A stretch of DNA of 64,000 bases from Metapseudomonas sp043392685 (GTDB lineage Bacteria; Pseudomonadota; Gammaproteobacteria; Pseudomonadales; Pseudomonadaceae). The translations under genes and the position numbers were made by a program. Positions 1 to 8,326 of the stretch are shown in pieces. A model generated the notes under the pieces. That model was given only the letters and a program-made list of their open reading frames with translations. It was not told the origin of the DNA and searched no databases. Within the stretch, counting starts at the first letter, position 1. Each line of letters begins with the position of its first letter. The stretch is from the NCBI GenBank assembly GCA_043392685.1, contig JBHZGM010000002.1; one strand, written 5' to 3'.

Positions 1-665
1 TCCTGCCGGCTGGCAGCATCGGTGACCTGCAGCAGGCGCTGTCGCGCACGGCCTATCCGCTGGTCAACGTGCAGGCGGTCAACCTTTCCGGCCCGCGCGA
101 TGCGCAGGTGGCCATGAAGGCTCTGCAGGAAAGCTTCTGTCAGGTGGTGCTGGACCCGCAGTTCGTCGATATCGGTGTCAGCCGCGAGGGCGTTGACTGG
201 CGCATCGTGCTGGCGCGGCCGCTGCTGGCCGGTGGCCTGGGCGACTGGCAGGTGGAAGGGCAGAAGTTGCTGGAGCAGATCAACACCGCCAGGACCCAGG
301 CGCGCCAGTGCGGCTCGCAGTCCTTCTCCGCCGCGGGGCCCCTGACCTGGAACGCCACCCTCGCCGGCGCCGCCCAGGAACATACCCGCGCCATGGCCAA
401 CCAGAACTTCTTCGACCACAAGGACCGCGACGGCCGCACCCCCGGCGATCGCGCCGAACTGGCCGGCTACAGCGCCCAGCTGATCGGCGAGAACATCGCC
501 GCCGGCCTGGACAGTGCCAGCAAGGTGGTGGAAGGCTGGTTGGCCAGCCCCGGCCATTGCGCCAACCTGATGAACCCGCAGTTCCGCGAGCTGGGCGCCG
601 CCTACGCGGTGGACCCGAAAAGCGATGCGGGCATCTACTGGACGGCCATGTTCGGGGCGCAGTGA
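1..665 (+). CDS. CAP/SCP-domain protein, 5' truncated by window edge
   Basis: The reading frame is open from base 3, so the true start lies outside the window; the GTG at 69 is probably internal. The last ~125 residues form a CAP (cysteine-rich secretory/SCP-like) domain. Visible hallmarks are WNATLAGAAQEHTRAMA, FFDHKDRDGRTPGDRA, GENIAAG, and a C-terminal SPGHCANLMNP followed by YWTAMFGA. Bacterial CAP proteins are usually exported, but no signal peptide can be judged here. The upstream ~90 residues are not recognised. It converges on the PhoD-like gene with a 22-bp gap and no obvious terminator. The family is secure; its role is unknown. Confidence 0.85.
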   Translation, partial: LPAGSIGDLQQALSRTAYPLVNVQAVNLSGPRDAQVAMKALQESFCQVVLDPQFVDIGVSREGVDWRIVLARPLLAGGLGDWQVEGQKLLEQINTARTQARQCGSQSFSAAGPLTWNATLAGAAQEHTRAMANQNFFDHKDRDGRTPGDRAELAGYSAQLIGENIAAGLDSASKVVEGWLASPGHCANLMNPQFRELGAAYAVDPKSDAGIYWTAMFGAQ

Positions 666-687
666 GCGCCCCGGATCTTTTCCCTGA

Positions 688-2454
688 TCAGCCCAGACGC
701 GCAGGCGGAACCGTCTGCAGGTGGTTGGAAAAGGCGGTTTCCGTCTCGCAACGCCAGGTTGCCCACAGCTTCGCCTCGTCGCTCCCCACATCCAGCTCCA
801 ATGCTAGCCAGTTGCGTGCCGGCATCACGTACTGGCTGTGCCCGGGGAACAGCATCATCTCCACGTTGTACTGCACGTCGATGGCTTGCGGCGTCCTGGC
901 GCTGGCATTGAGCACACCCAGGAACAATCGCTCGGCCACGCCCATCAGGGACGGATGCACCACCGCCGATGAGGTGAACTGATGGATCTGCGCCCAGGTT
1001 TCACTGGCCGGCAGATCCCGTCGGTAGGCGGTACCCCAGGCGGCCACGTGGACGTCGCCGGACAGCAGTGACACCCGCAGGCGCTTCTGCCGCGCCGTTT
1101 CCGACAGCACCTCCAGCAAGCGTTTGCGTTCGCCTTCGTGGTCGTCGTGGGACCAGTGGTCCCGAAGGTCATCGGCGCTGCTGTCCAGCACATGGTCCTG
1201 GCCGACGTTGTCCAGCAGGCCTTCGGCCAGGCCCAGCTTGGGATGGGCGACGGGCACCGAGGACATGAACAGCAGGTGCTGGCAGCGAGTGCCGGGATGT
1301 TTGGGGGCGAGCGTGGTATCCAGCCTGCCCAGCCAGTCCTTGAGCTGCTTCCAGGTATACGCGCCGAGCACCTGGGTGCGCGAGCGTTCGGTGCGCAGGT
1401 CCGCGACCACCAGGGCCAGCGGGCCGGCCTGGAACACCGAGGTGAACCCGGGCTGGTTATCCAGCAAGGGCAGGGCGAGCGCGTCCTTCTTCAGTTGCGT
1501 GCTCCAGGCAATGGGCGCATGGATCGGGTCCTGCGAGGAGAATCCCGGCGGCGTGCCGTCCACCAGTTCCGGCAGGTCGTCCAGGGCATGCTGCATCTGG
1601 AATACCCAGAAGGCGCGGCGGGCGTGGCGGAAAAGCGTCTGGAACAGCGGCGAGCGCTGCATTTCCGCTGTGTAGGAGCCCCAGCCGTCGAAAATGTCGT
1701 GGTCGTCCCACATCATCACCGTGGGAATCCGCGCAAGGGCGTCGGCGGCATCGCGATTGGGTTCGCCCATCCCCCAGGGCCGGCGCTTCTCCGACAGCCA
1801 GCGCTGGCGATACAGGGTGAAGTAATAGGCTTCGATCTTGCGCTCCAGGGTGGTGGAGACGCTGAAATTCAGCTGCTCGGCGCGGGCGAGGGATACCCAG
1901 TGCTTGAGCTCGGGGATGTCTTCCCAGATGGAGTCGAAGTAGATCTGGTCGCCCCCCATCAGCAGCACATGGAAGCGTTGCAGACCCTTGTCGTGGATGC
2001 GCACCTCGTGCCACAGCTGCTCCTTGTCCAGCAGCGTCCTGCCGCGCAGCAGCCTGTCGTGGCTCACCAGCAGGTCTTCCCACACGGCATTGGCCGGACG
2101 CACCAGCCTGCGCATGCCGGAAGGGTCGGAAAAGCCATTGCAGGAGACATAGGCCATGCGTGGGGCGAAGTCCTTGCCCGGCACGGTGAAGTGCCATACC
2201 GGCCCGCCTTCGACACCGTATTCGACCCGGCGCTCATCCTTGCGCACCTTGCAGGAGAGGTCGTAGCGCAGGTAGCGCTCCTTCCGGATGACCAGCAGTT
2301 GTGTCGGCGCTGTACAGGCGCGGCCTTCCACCCGCAGCTTCGGCACCTCGGCGCCTTCCCGGATGCCGATGAGCGCCGTCACCTTCCAGGTACCGTCCTT
2401 GCCGACGCCGCGAAATGACAGCACCGGGCCGAGTAGAAAATCGTTGGCGGCCAT
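688..2454 (-). CDS. PhoD-like metallophosphatase/phosphodiesterase
   Basis: About 588 aa. The start at 2454 (protein MAANDFLLGP) is preceded by an AAGGAGGTT ribosome site; in-frame sequence further upstream is low-complexity and probably untranslated. Metallophosphatase motifs are visible: LMGGDQIYFDS, MMWDDHDIFDGWGSY and, near the C-terminus, LLSGDVHVAAWGTAY, which supply the Asp/His ligands of the PhoD-type fold. The N-terminal ~100 residues look like the beta-sandwich domain that precedes the catalytic part in this family. No Sec or Tat signal is seen, so it is probably cytoplasmic, unlike classical Tat-exported PhoD. Substrate unknown; phosphodiester or phosphomonoester hydrolysis is the family activity. 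It is transcribed alone. Confidence 0.8.
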   Translation of the reverse strand: MAANDFLLGPVLSFRGVGKDGTWKVTALIGIREGAEVPKLRVEGRACTAPTQLLVIRKERYLRYDLSCKVRKDERRVEYGVEGGPVWHFTVPGKDFAPRMAYVSCNGFSDPSGMRRLVRPANAVWEDLLVSHDRLLRGRTLLDKEQLWHEVRIHDKGLQRFHVLLMGGDQIYFDSIWEDIPELKHWVSLARAEQLNFSVSTTLERKIEAYYFTLYRQRWLSEKRRPWGMGEPNRDAADALARIPTVMMWDDHDIFDGWGSYTAEMQRSPLFQTLFRHARRAFWVFQMQHALDDLPELVDGTPPGFSSQDPIHAPIAWSTQLKKDALALPLLDNQPGFTSVFQAGPLALVVADLRTERSRTQVLGAYTWKQLKDWLGRLDTTLAPKHPGTRCQHLLFMSSVPVAHPKLGLAEGLLDNVGQDHVLDSSADDLRDHWSHDDHEGERKRLLEVLSETARQKRLRVSLLSGDVHVAAWGTAYRRDLPASETWAQIHQFTSSAVVHPSLMGVAERLFLGVLNASARTPQAIDVQYNVEMMLFPGHSQYVMPARNWLALELDVGSDEAKLWATWRCETETAFSNHLQTVPPARLG

Positions 2455-2791
2455 TGGCTCAACCTCCTTGTTGTTGTGCTGGATTCCCTGACCCTGTGGC
2501 CAGGCCTGGCAGTGCGACCCATGGCGTGACCGGGCGGTTCCGCAACGCGGCGAGCAAGCCGACGAACGAGCGCGGCGCAGCTGGAAAACGTGAACTGGTT
2601 CCAGGTCTCGGCCCTTCGCACAAGGATGTTCGAGAGAGGAGGCGGGTAGCAGCCAGGGTGGAAGTCCCTTTTCACTTCCACCAGCGATGTTGTCGGCGAG
2701 CGCTGGTGGTGGATCGGTAAAGCGTGATCCACCCTTGCTAAAGCCGAGCCTGGAATCGGTGCGCACGGCGCACCCAGAAAGGCAGAAACGA
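2455..2791. other. Intergenic stretch upstream of the PhoD-like gene
   Basis: No convincing gene. It holds two perfect inverted repeats: 2657-2665 with 2674-2682 (9-bp arms, GGTGGAAGT) and 2707-2714 with 2725-2732 (8-bp arms, GGTGGATC). They could be REP-type hairpins or leader structures. I saw no convincing Pho box by eye, so phosphate control of the neighbouring phosphatase is not supported from sequence. Confidence 0.5.
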
Positions 2792-2817
2792 CAACGGGAG
2801 CCCTGGGGCTCCCGTTG
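2792..2817 (-). terminator. Terminator hairpin after the ureidoglycine aminohydrolase gene
   Basis: Perfect 12-bp inverted repeat (arms CAACGGGAGCCC / GGGCTCCCGTTG, 2-nt spacer) directly beyond the stop codon of the minus-strand cupin gene. A moderately T-rich stretch follows on the minus strand (TTGTCGTTTC). Confidence 0.7.
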
Positions 2818-2827
2818 AGGTGAATCA

Positions 2828-3664
2828 TCAGTGCGGCTGGTTCAGGGTCAGGCGCATGTGACGGTTCACATCCTTGTACAGCAGGTAGCGGAAGCGGCCG
2901 GGGCCGCCCGAGTAGCAGGCCTGCGGGCAGAAGGCGCGCAGCCACATGAAGTCGCCGGCTTCCACTTCGACCCAGTCCTGGTTCAGGCGGTACACCGCCT
3001 TGCCTTCCAGCACGTACAGGCCGTGTTCCATCACGTGGGTTTCAGCGAAGGGAATCACGCCGCCCGGCTCGAAGTTCACGATGTTCACGTGCATGTCGTG
3101 GCGCATGTCGCTCATGTCCACGAAGCGGGTGGTGCTCCAGCGGCCTTCGGTATCCGGCATCACCAGCGGCTCGATGTCCTGCTCGTTGGTGACGAAGGCT
3201 TCCGGCAGCGGCACGCCGTCGACTTTCTGGTAGTGCTTGCGAATCCAGTGGAAGCGGGTGTGCTGGCCGGAGGTGTTGCGCACCTTGTAGTCGGCGCCCG
3301 GCGGAATGAAGGCGTAGCCACCCGGCTGCATGTTGTGCACCTGGCCCTGCAGGGTCAGGCTCAGTTCGCCTTCCACCACGAACAGCACGGCTTCGGCGTT
3401 CGGGTCTTGCTCAGGCTTGTCGCTGCCGCCGTTGGGGGCGAGTTCGACGATGTACTGGGAGAAGGTTTCGGCGAAACCGGACAGCGGGCGGGCGATGACC
3501 CACATGCGCATGTTGTCCCAGAAGGGCAGGTGGCTGGTGACGATGTCACGCATCACGCCCTTGGGGATCACGGCATAGGCTTCGGTGAACATCGCGCGAT
3601 CGGTGAGCAGCTCGGTCTGTGCCGGGTGCCCGCCGTGCGGCGCGTAATAGCTGGATTTGGCCAT
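2828..3664 (-). CDS. (S)-ureidoglycine aminohydrolase, bicupin (AllE-like)
   Basis: About 278 aa. Start chosen at 3664 (MAKSSYYAPHGGHP), which has an AGGA ribosome site; an ATG 15 nt upstream has none. Two cupin barrels are visible: the first around FVVEGELSLTLQG and PPGADYKVRN, the second with the metal-ligand pattern FAETHVMEHGLYVLEGKAVY. Full-length resemblance is to AllE/YlbA, the Mn-dependent enzyme that converts (S)-ureidoglycine to ureidoglycolate and ammonia in allantoin breakdown. No other purine-degradation gene lies in the window. A LysR gene sits 186 bp upstream on the same strand and may regulate it. Confidence 0.85.
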   Translation of the reverse strand: MAKSSYYAPHGGHPAQTELLTDRAMFTEAYAVIPKGVMRDIVTSHLPFWDNMRMWVIARPLSGFAETFSQYIVELAPNGGSDKPEQDPNAEAVLFVVEGELSLTLQGQVHNMQPGGYAFIPPGADYKVRNTSGQHTRFHWIRKHYQKVDGVPLPEAFVTNEQDIEPLVMPDTEGRWSTTRFVDMSDMRHDMHVNIVNFEPGGVIPFAETHVMEHGLYVLEGKAVYRLNQDWVEVEAGDFMWLRAFCPQACYSGGPGRFRYLLYKDVNRHMRLTLNQPH

Positions 3665-3850
3665 GGGGGATTTCCTCATTGTTGTCTTGCTGCCTGACGC
3701 GCGGCGCCAGGCCGAACAATTCGTGCAGATCGGTGCGCCACCGGGGGCGCTGGCCGTCGCTGGAAACCACGATATCCAGCGATGAGTTCATGCACAAATT
3801 AAATGTTGGAATCCGCCGTATTCAGTTTTCAAATGTGAAATCGCGGCCGC

Positions 3851-4735
3851 TCAGCCCCGTGTGTCCTGGGCCAGCACCCGCGATAGCACGCGAGCGAGCT
3901 CCTTCACCATCGGGTCCGCTGCCGGGCGGTGCAGCAGCGCCACCTCGAACACATCCACCGACGGCAGGCCGGCGTTCTTCGGCACCACGGCGTGGCCCGC
4001 CGTCACCGCGCGCAGCGGCAGCAGTCCGATGCCCATGCCGTCGGCGATGGCTGACTGGATACCGGAGAGGCTCGAACTGGTGAAGCTGATGTGCCAGCGC
4101 CGGCCCACGGCTTCCAGGGCGGCGATCATCTCGTCGCGGTACACCCCGCGCGGCGGGAAGGTGACGATGGGCAGCGGGTCGAGGTCGATGCAGGGGTTTT
4201 GCGCGCTGTCCACCCAGCGGGTCTTTTCCGGCCAGCAGGCCACCGCCTCGCGGCTGTTCTGGCGCTGCTTGAGCAGTACCAGGTCCAGCTCGCCGCGGTC
4301 GTAGCTGGCGGAAAGGTCGCGGCTGAGGCCGCTGGTGACCTCCAGCTTGACCTGCGGGTAGCGCCGGTTGAAGGCTGCCAGCTGCTCGGTGGTGCGTCCG
4401 CTGGCGAAGTCATCCGGCACGCCGATGCGTACTGTCAGCGCCACGGTGGCGCCGGAGAGCGCCTCGACCATCTCGTCGTTCAGCGCCAGCAGGCGCCGCG
4501 CATAGCCCAGCAGCGTCTCGCCGGCATCGGTGGGCAACACGTCGCGGTTGCCGCGCTCCAGCAGGCGATGCCCGGCCATTTCCTCCAGGCGGCGGATTTT
4601 CTGGCTGATGGTGGATTGGGTCGAATGCAGGCGCGTCGCGGCGGTGGTGAAGCTGCCGCAGTCGGCCACCGTGACGATGGCCCGCAACAGGTCCAGGTCG
4701 AACAGGCGACTATTCGATTTTTCACTTTCGCTCAT
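3851..4735 (-). CDS. LysR-family transcriptional regulator
   Basis: About 294 aa from the ATG at 4735 (MSESEKSNSRLFDLDLL); sequence further upstream has no good start. The N-terminal winged helix-turn-helix is typical (AIVTVADCGSFTTAATRLH then STISQKIRRLEE), followed by a periplasmic-binding-like effector domain (VRIGVPDDFASG ... LPIVTFPPRGVYRDE ... GIGLLPLRAV). It is divergent from the AraC gene at 4863 with 127 bp between starts, and its stop lies 186 bp upstream of the ureidoglycine aminohydrolase start on the same strand. Either neighbour could be a target; the effector is not predictable. Confidence 0.88.
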   Translation of the reverse strand: MSESEKSNSRLFDLDLLRAIVTVADCGSFTTAATRLHSTQSTISQKIRRLEEMAGHRLLERGNRDVLPTDAGETLLGYARRLLALNDEMVEALSGATVALTVRIGVPDDFASGRTTEQLAAFNRRYPQVKLEVTSGLSRDLSASYDRGELDLVLLKQRQNSREAVACWPEKTRWVDSAQNPCIDLDPLPIVTFPPRGVYRDEMIAALEAVGRRWHISFTSSSLSGIQSAIADGMGIGLLPLRAVTAGHAVVPKNAGLPSVDVFEVALLHRPAADPMVKELARVLSRVLAQDTRG

Positions 4736-4862
4736 GGTGGCATCTGTTTCATGAATGGCGTTCCCGCTTTTAGCAGGTCCCCCCGGCTCCGGCAACGCGC
4801 CCATGGTGCCGGGGTGGCCGGTGCTATGCTTGCGCTTCTTTCTGGCCGGCCGTGGGGGGCCT

Positions 4863-5717
4863 ATGGACCGTCTGTCCACCTTGCTCGCGCAGTTCGGCGT
4901 GCGCGCCAGGATGTTCTACAGCGGCAGGCTGTGCGGCACGGCCAGCTACGGTGACGCGGACCAGTGCGGCCATATCCACCTGTTGCAGGCGGGCCATCTG
5001 CGGCTGCGTGGTGCCAAGGGCAGCGACCTTGCGCTGGAGCGGCCGAGCCTGATCTTCCTGCCTCGCCCCAGCCACCACCAACTGTTGTCCGAATCGCCCG
5101 AGGGGGCTCGGCTGCTCTGCGCCTCCATGGCCTTCGATGGGGGCGTCGGCAACCCGCTCGCCGCTTCGCTGCCCGATCTGCTGGTGCTGCCCCTCGACGA
5201 GCTGCCGCAACTGGCCGAGACCCTGGATTGGCTGTTCCGTGAGGCGGCGGGCGGGCATTGCGGCCGGGAAGCGGTGCTGGACCGGCTGTTCGAACTGCTG
5301 ATCATCCTGCTGCTGCGTCATCTGCTGGACCACCAGGCGCTGAACAGCGGGATGATGGCCGGGTTGGCCGATCCACGTCTTTCCCGGTCCCTGGTGCGGA
5401 TGCACGAAACGCCCCGGCACCCCTGGTCGGTGGCGGAGCTGGCAGGCGAATCCAATATGTCGCGCACCGCCTATGCAGAGCATTTCCGCGCGGTGGTCGG
5501 CCAGACGCCGGCGGAGTATCTGTTGAGCTGGCGGATCAGCCTGGTGCAGAAGCGCCTGCGGGAGGGCCGCCCGATTGCGCTGATCGCCGACGAGGTGGGC
5601 TACGAAAGCCCTTCCGCCCTGGCCCGGGCCTTTCGCCGCAAGACCGGTTGCAGCCCGCGGGGCTGGCTGAAATCCGTGGAGGAGGCCGGCCGGCTGATGG
5701 ACGAGGAAAGGGCCTGA
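4863..5717 (+). CDS. AraC-family regulator with N-terminal cupin, RclR-like
   Basis: 284 aa from the ATG at 4863 (MDRLSTLLAQF), preceded by a G-rich ribosome site; upstream in-frame codons look non-coding. The C-terminal ~100 residues are a two-helix-turn-helix AraC domain (VAELAGESNMSRTAYAEHF ... ALIADEVGYESPSALARAF). The N-terminal cupin opens in the same manner as E. coli RclR, the HOCl sensor, has the same length, and carries cysteines near positions 24 and 86, close to RclR's redox pair. The convergent neighbour is an RclC-like membrane protein, which strengthens the call. A hypochlorous-acid or related oxidant response is therefore likely but inferred. Confidence 0.75.
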   Translation: MDRLSTLLAQFGVRARMFYSGRLCGTASYGDADQCGHIHLLQAGHLRLRGAKGSDLALERPSLIFLPRPSHHQLLSESPEGARLLCASMAFDGGVGNPLAASLPDLLVLPLDELPQLAETLDWLFREAAGGHCGREAVLDRLFELLIILLLRHLLDHQALNSGMMAGLADPRLSRSLVRMHETPRHPWSVAELAGESNMSRTAYAEHFRAVVGQTPAEYLLSWRISLVQKRLREGRPIALIADEVGYESPSALARAFRRKTGCSPRGWLKSVEEAGRLMDEERA

Positions 5718-5739
5718 ACGCCTGCTGGCGTCCAGGCCC
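5710..5739. terminator. Bidirectional terminator between converging AraC and RclC-like genes
   Basis: Inverted repeat with 13-nt arms (5710-5722 and 5727-5739, one mismatch) that contains the stop codon of the AraC gene. It is flanked by T-rich bases on the plus side and by AAAG on the other, so it can end transcripts from both directions. Confidence 0.6.
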
Positions 5740-5756
5740 TTCCTGCCGGTGGCGTT

Positions 5757-6260
5757 TCAGTGGTTTTCCAGGCGGAGCAGGGAGTGGCCGGCGATGAAGA
5801 TCGAGGCGGCGAGCAGACCCAGGTCCTTCAGCAGGAACTGACCGGGCGCCACGCTGATGGCGGGGAAGCCGAGGCTGGGCTCGAACGCGCCGGGGGTGGA
5901 GAGCATGAAGCTCAGCGTGGTGACGAACAACCCGGCGGACAGCGCGCCGCCCACCAGGGACAGCTTCGGCGACAACAGCCGGCCGGCTATCAGCAGGCCG
6001 ATGGAGACCTCCAGGACGCCAAGCAGGCTGGAGAAGTCCCGCACGCTGAAGAGTTCATAGACCCAGCCCAGCAGCGGGCTGTTGCTCACCAGCGGCACCA
6101 GGCCCTCGGCTTCGTACTGGGTGAACTTCATGCCGCCGAACCAGAAGTAGATGACGGCGAGGGCGAAGTAGAGGCTGTAGATGCCCACGGCGGTGATCCG
6201 GGTGCCGGCTGACGGCTTGGCTGCGGCGTTGTCGTTGCGGGTGATGGTTGTGGCGATCAT
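5757..6260 (-). CDS. DUF417/YkgB-family membrane protein, RclC-like
   Basis: 167 aa from the ATG at 6260 (MIATTITRNDNAAA). Four hydrophobic segments are visible (around residues 24-42, 65-85, 90-112 and 135-157), and the pattern YFWFGGMKFTQYEAEG is characteristic of the DUF417/YkgB family. E. coli RclC belongs to this family and helps survival of reactive chlorine stress at the inner membrane. The gene converges on the RclR-like regulator, so control by it is a reasonable inference. RclA and RclB homologues are not in the window. Confidence 0.75.
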   Translation of the reverse strand: MIATTITRNDNAAAKPSAGTRITAVGIYSLYFALAVIYFWFGGMKFTQYEAEGLVPLVSNSPLLGWVYELFSVRDFSSLLGVLEVSIGLLIAGRLLSPKLSLVGGALSAGLFVTTLSFMLSTPGAFEPSLGFPAISVAPGQFLLKDLGLLAASIFIAGHSLLRLENH

Positions 6261-6676
6261 GGTTGTGCTTCCCGTGTTCTGGCAAAGGGGCGCCCGGCTG
6301 ATGGGGCTGTGTTCAGGCTGTGTGCGATCTGCGTGGTGACGAGCGGGTCGTCGCGTTGCACCCCTCACGCCGGGGGCTCAGTCCATCCACTGCTTGCTGC
6401 CGATAAGTCATCTCCTCCGCTGCCGCGCGTTGTGCGTCGTGTTGGGGAGAGTGTCGCCATCCGCGCCGTTGCCCTGGATTCCGCACGTACGGAGTTCGCT
6501 GCAGATCGTTCAGATCTGCCGGCAACCTGGTGTTGGCGCGAGTGCGGGAATCCCTGGCGGGCGCAATTGGGGCGCTGCCATGAGCGAATGGAACGGCGAA
6601 TGGCCGGGAGGAGGGCGGGAAGCCGAGGAGGCTGGTGCCCACCGATATCAGCGGGCGGGGTGGCGCCTGAGGCGGC
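6261..6676. other. 416-bp gap between RclC-like gene and small basic-protein gene
   Basis: No credible gene on either strand. It must contain the promoter of the RclC-like gene. A perfect inverted repeat GCAGATC-N5-GATCTGC lies at 6501-6519, about 240 nt upstream of that start, and could be a regulator site or leader hairpin. Nothing else recognisable. Confidence 0.5.
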
Positions 6677-6907
6677 TCAGAAGTCGCGGTTTTCGTCCCA
6701 GGGGTCGTGGCTTTCGCGCCGCCTGGCGCCTTGCCGGCGGTCCTGCTCGAAGCGGATGGTCTGGCGGCGATCGCCGGACTTGCGGCGGTCATTGCCGCTA
6801 CGGGTATCGATCCTGAACACCGCCTTGCTCTTGGGCGGGGTGGAATCGCCACTGGATTCCAGGGGTTCCAGGCTGAACTCGATATCCGGAAGGTCGTCGT
6901 TGTTCAT
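6677..6907 (-). CDS. Small arginine-rich protein with RSGNDRR motif
   Basis: 76 aa from the ATG at 6907 (MNNDDLPDIEF), with GGGAG upstream. The N-terminal half is acidic and probably disordered; the second half holds FRIDTRSGNDRRKSGDRR and EQDRRQGARRRESHDP, i.e. three DRR-type repeats. Such short DRR-repeat proteins are seen in pseudomonads, but I know of no assigned function. A truncated paralogue lies at 17306-17482, and the two genes share a 35-nt upstream element at the same distance from the start codon, which argues that both are expressed genes. Confidence 0.7.
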   Translation of the reverse strand: MNNDDLPDIEFSLEPLESSGDSTPPKSKAVFRIDTRSGNDRRKSGDRRQTIRFEQDRRQGARRRESHDPWDENRDF

Positions 6908-6939
6908 TGCATCGCTCCCCTGGGCTGGACAATGAACTG

Positions 6940-7008
6940 AGGGTAGACGGGAGAAATTTGCCGGGAACGCGGGGATGGAATGAGCGGACGAATGGGGGTA
7001 CCGATGGG
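6940..7008 (-). promoter_or_regulatory. Promoter of small RSG-DRR gene with conserved 35-nt upstream box
   Basis: Bases 6974-7008 match 17549-17583 at 28 or so of 35 positions, and both boxes begin exactly 67 nt from the start codon of their gene. Between box and gene each has a candidate -10 element, TCTACCCT on the minus strand at 6947-6940, with its twin TCTAACCT at 17523-17516. The box lies upstream of where a -35 would be, as expected for an activator site. The -10 resembles a sigma-S type, but this is a guess. Confidence 0.5.
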
Positions 7009-7010
7009 CA

Positions 7011-7039
7011 GGTGATGGGGTGCCAGGCACCCCATCACC
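7011..7039 (-). terminator. Hairpin after the MFS gene of the N-demethylase operon
   Basis: Perfect 14-bp inverted repeat (7011-7024 and 7026-7039, one-base spacer) just beyond the stop of the minus-strand MFS gene. There is no strong T tract, so it may work as a mRNA-end stabiliser or a weak terminator. Confidence 0.6.
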
Positions 7040-7055
7040 GGCAAGACCTGGCCGG

Positions 7056-8252
7056 TCAGGCCATCGCCAGGTTCAGCGGCGCACGCTCCCGGCGAATGCT
7101 CGCCAGCGGAGGGATTACCAGCAGCAGGGTCAGCACCACGGTCACTGCGATGCCCCAGGCCGCAAGGCTGAGTCCGCCCAGCGAGATCAGGCCACCGGAA
7201 ATCGCCGGACCCACGGCAAGGCCGAGGCTGAGGAAGCTGCTCGCCGCCGCCACGATACGGCCTTCGCGGTCCAGTGCCGCCGCCAGCCCGGTCAGGTAGC
7301 TCAGGGCATAGAAGTAGGTGATGCAGATGGTCATCACGCCCATGGTGTACATGGTCTTCGAATGCTCGCCGAGCACGTAGCACAGGCTGGTCGCACCGGT
7401 CGCCAGGATCGCCAGGATCACCGGGGTGCTGAGGCCAAAGCGCTTGCCGATCATCGCCGCCAGCAGCGGGCCTATCAGGCCGACGAAGGACTGGAACGAC
7501 AGCAGCACACCCAGCTCTTCACCGCTGTAGCCGACCATGGTGCCGATGCGCTCGACGAAGGCCCAGCCCATGGTGTCGCGGGCCTGGAACACGAACATCG
7601 CCAGCATCATGCAGATGGCCGGCAGGCTCAGCAGGACATTGCCCGAGCCGCCCTTGGCTGCGACGGTGGATTCGACCACCGGCGCATGCTGTTCCATGAC
7701 GGGAATCGCCAGCAGCATCACCGCCATGGTGGCCGCCATCGCGTAGTACAGCCCGGCCAGGCCGTGCGCCGCCATGACCTTGGCGTAGCCGAGCATCACC
7801 ACGATCATCAGCACCACCGAGAGGACGTTCATGTGCCCGGCGATGCGGTCCGGGTGCTTCGCACTGGCGACGCAGGCGTTGCCGCAGGCCAGTGCCAGGC
7901 CCGCGCCGATGCCGGCCACGCAGCGCACGGCGCCCAGGGCGTAGAGGTCGGTCATGTGCGCACTGACCAGGTTGGCGATGACCGCCAGCAGGGTGCCGCC
8001 CAGCGCCAGGGTGCGACGCGGAGCGCGGCCCATGAAGGGCGACACCAGCAGGGAGGCGAGCATGGTGAAGCCGAACTCGGCCGACATCAGCAATCCGGCC
8101 TGGGCTTCGTTGAGTTTGAGGTCGTTGATGATCGCGCTGATCAGAAACGGTAGCGCCCAGAGTCCGAGCAGACCCACGCCATAGGCGGCGGCCGCTGCGG
8201 AAAACACCAGACTCCAGCTTTCGGGCAAGACATTGCGTATTGTTTTTTTCAT
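7056..8252 (-). CDS. MFS transporter of the N-demethylase cluster
   Basis: 398 aa from the ATG at 8252 (MKKTIRNVLPESW). Twelve hydrophobic segments and the loop SPFMGRAPRRTLALGG between TM2 and TM3 place it in the major facilitator superfamily. It is the last gene of a co-directional run: DmmA-like subunit, reductase, DUF3445 oxygenase, this transporter (74-bp gap). By position it should import the amine substrate or export a product. The substrate cannot be read from sequence; no specific MFS subfamily signature was recognised. Confidence 0.82.
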   Translation of the reverse strand: MKKTIRNVLPESWSLVFSAAAAAYGVGLLGLWALPFLISAIINDLKLNEAQAGLLMSAEFGFTMLASLLVSPFMGRAPRRTLALGGTLLAVIANLVSAHMTDLYALGAVRCVAGIGAGLALACGNACVASAKHPDRIAGHMNVLSVVLMIVVMLGYAKVMAAHGLAGLYYAMAATMAVMLLAIPVMEQHAPVVESTVAAKGGSGNVLLSLPAICMMLAMFVFQARDTMGWAFVERIGTMVGYSGEELGVLLSFQSFVGLIGPLLAAMIGKRFGLSTPVILAILATGATSLCYVLGEHSKTMYTMGVMTICITYFYALSYLTGLAAALDREGRIVAAASSFLSLGLAVGPAISGGLISLGGLSLAAWGIAVTVVLTLLLVIPPLASIRRERAPLNLAMA

Positions 8253-8326
8253 CGGGGTTATCCCTGGTTGGCAAGCACGGCGATACAAAAAGGCGCGCCA
8301 GTATGGCGCGCCCACGGTTTGGAAAC

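Noticed and set aside
2657..2732. Pho box upstream of the PhoD-like gene
   Set aside because: The visible repeats are inverted hairpins; no pair of CTGTCAT-type direct repeats with 11-bp spacing was found.
7020..8153. 377-codon frame antisense to the MFS gene of the N-demethylase cluster
   Set aside because: Gln/His-rich mirror of a membrane-protein gene; no independent evidence.
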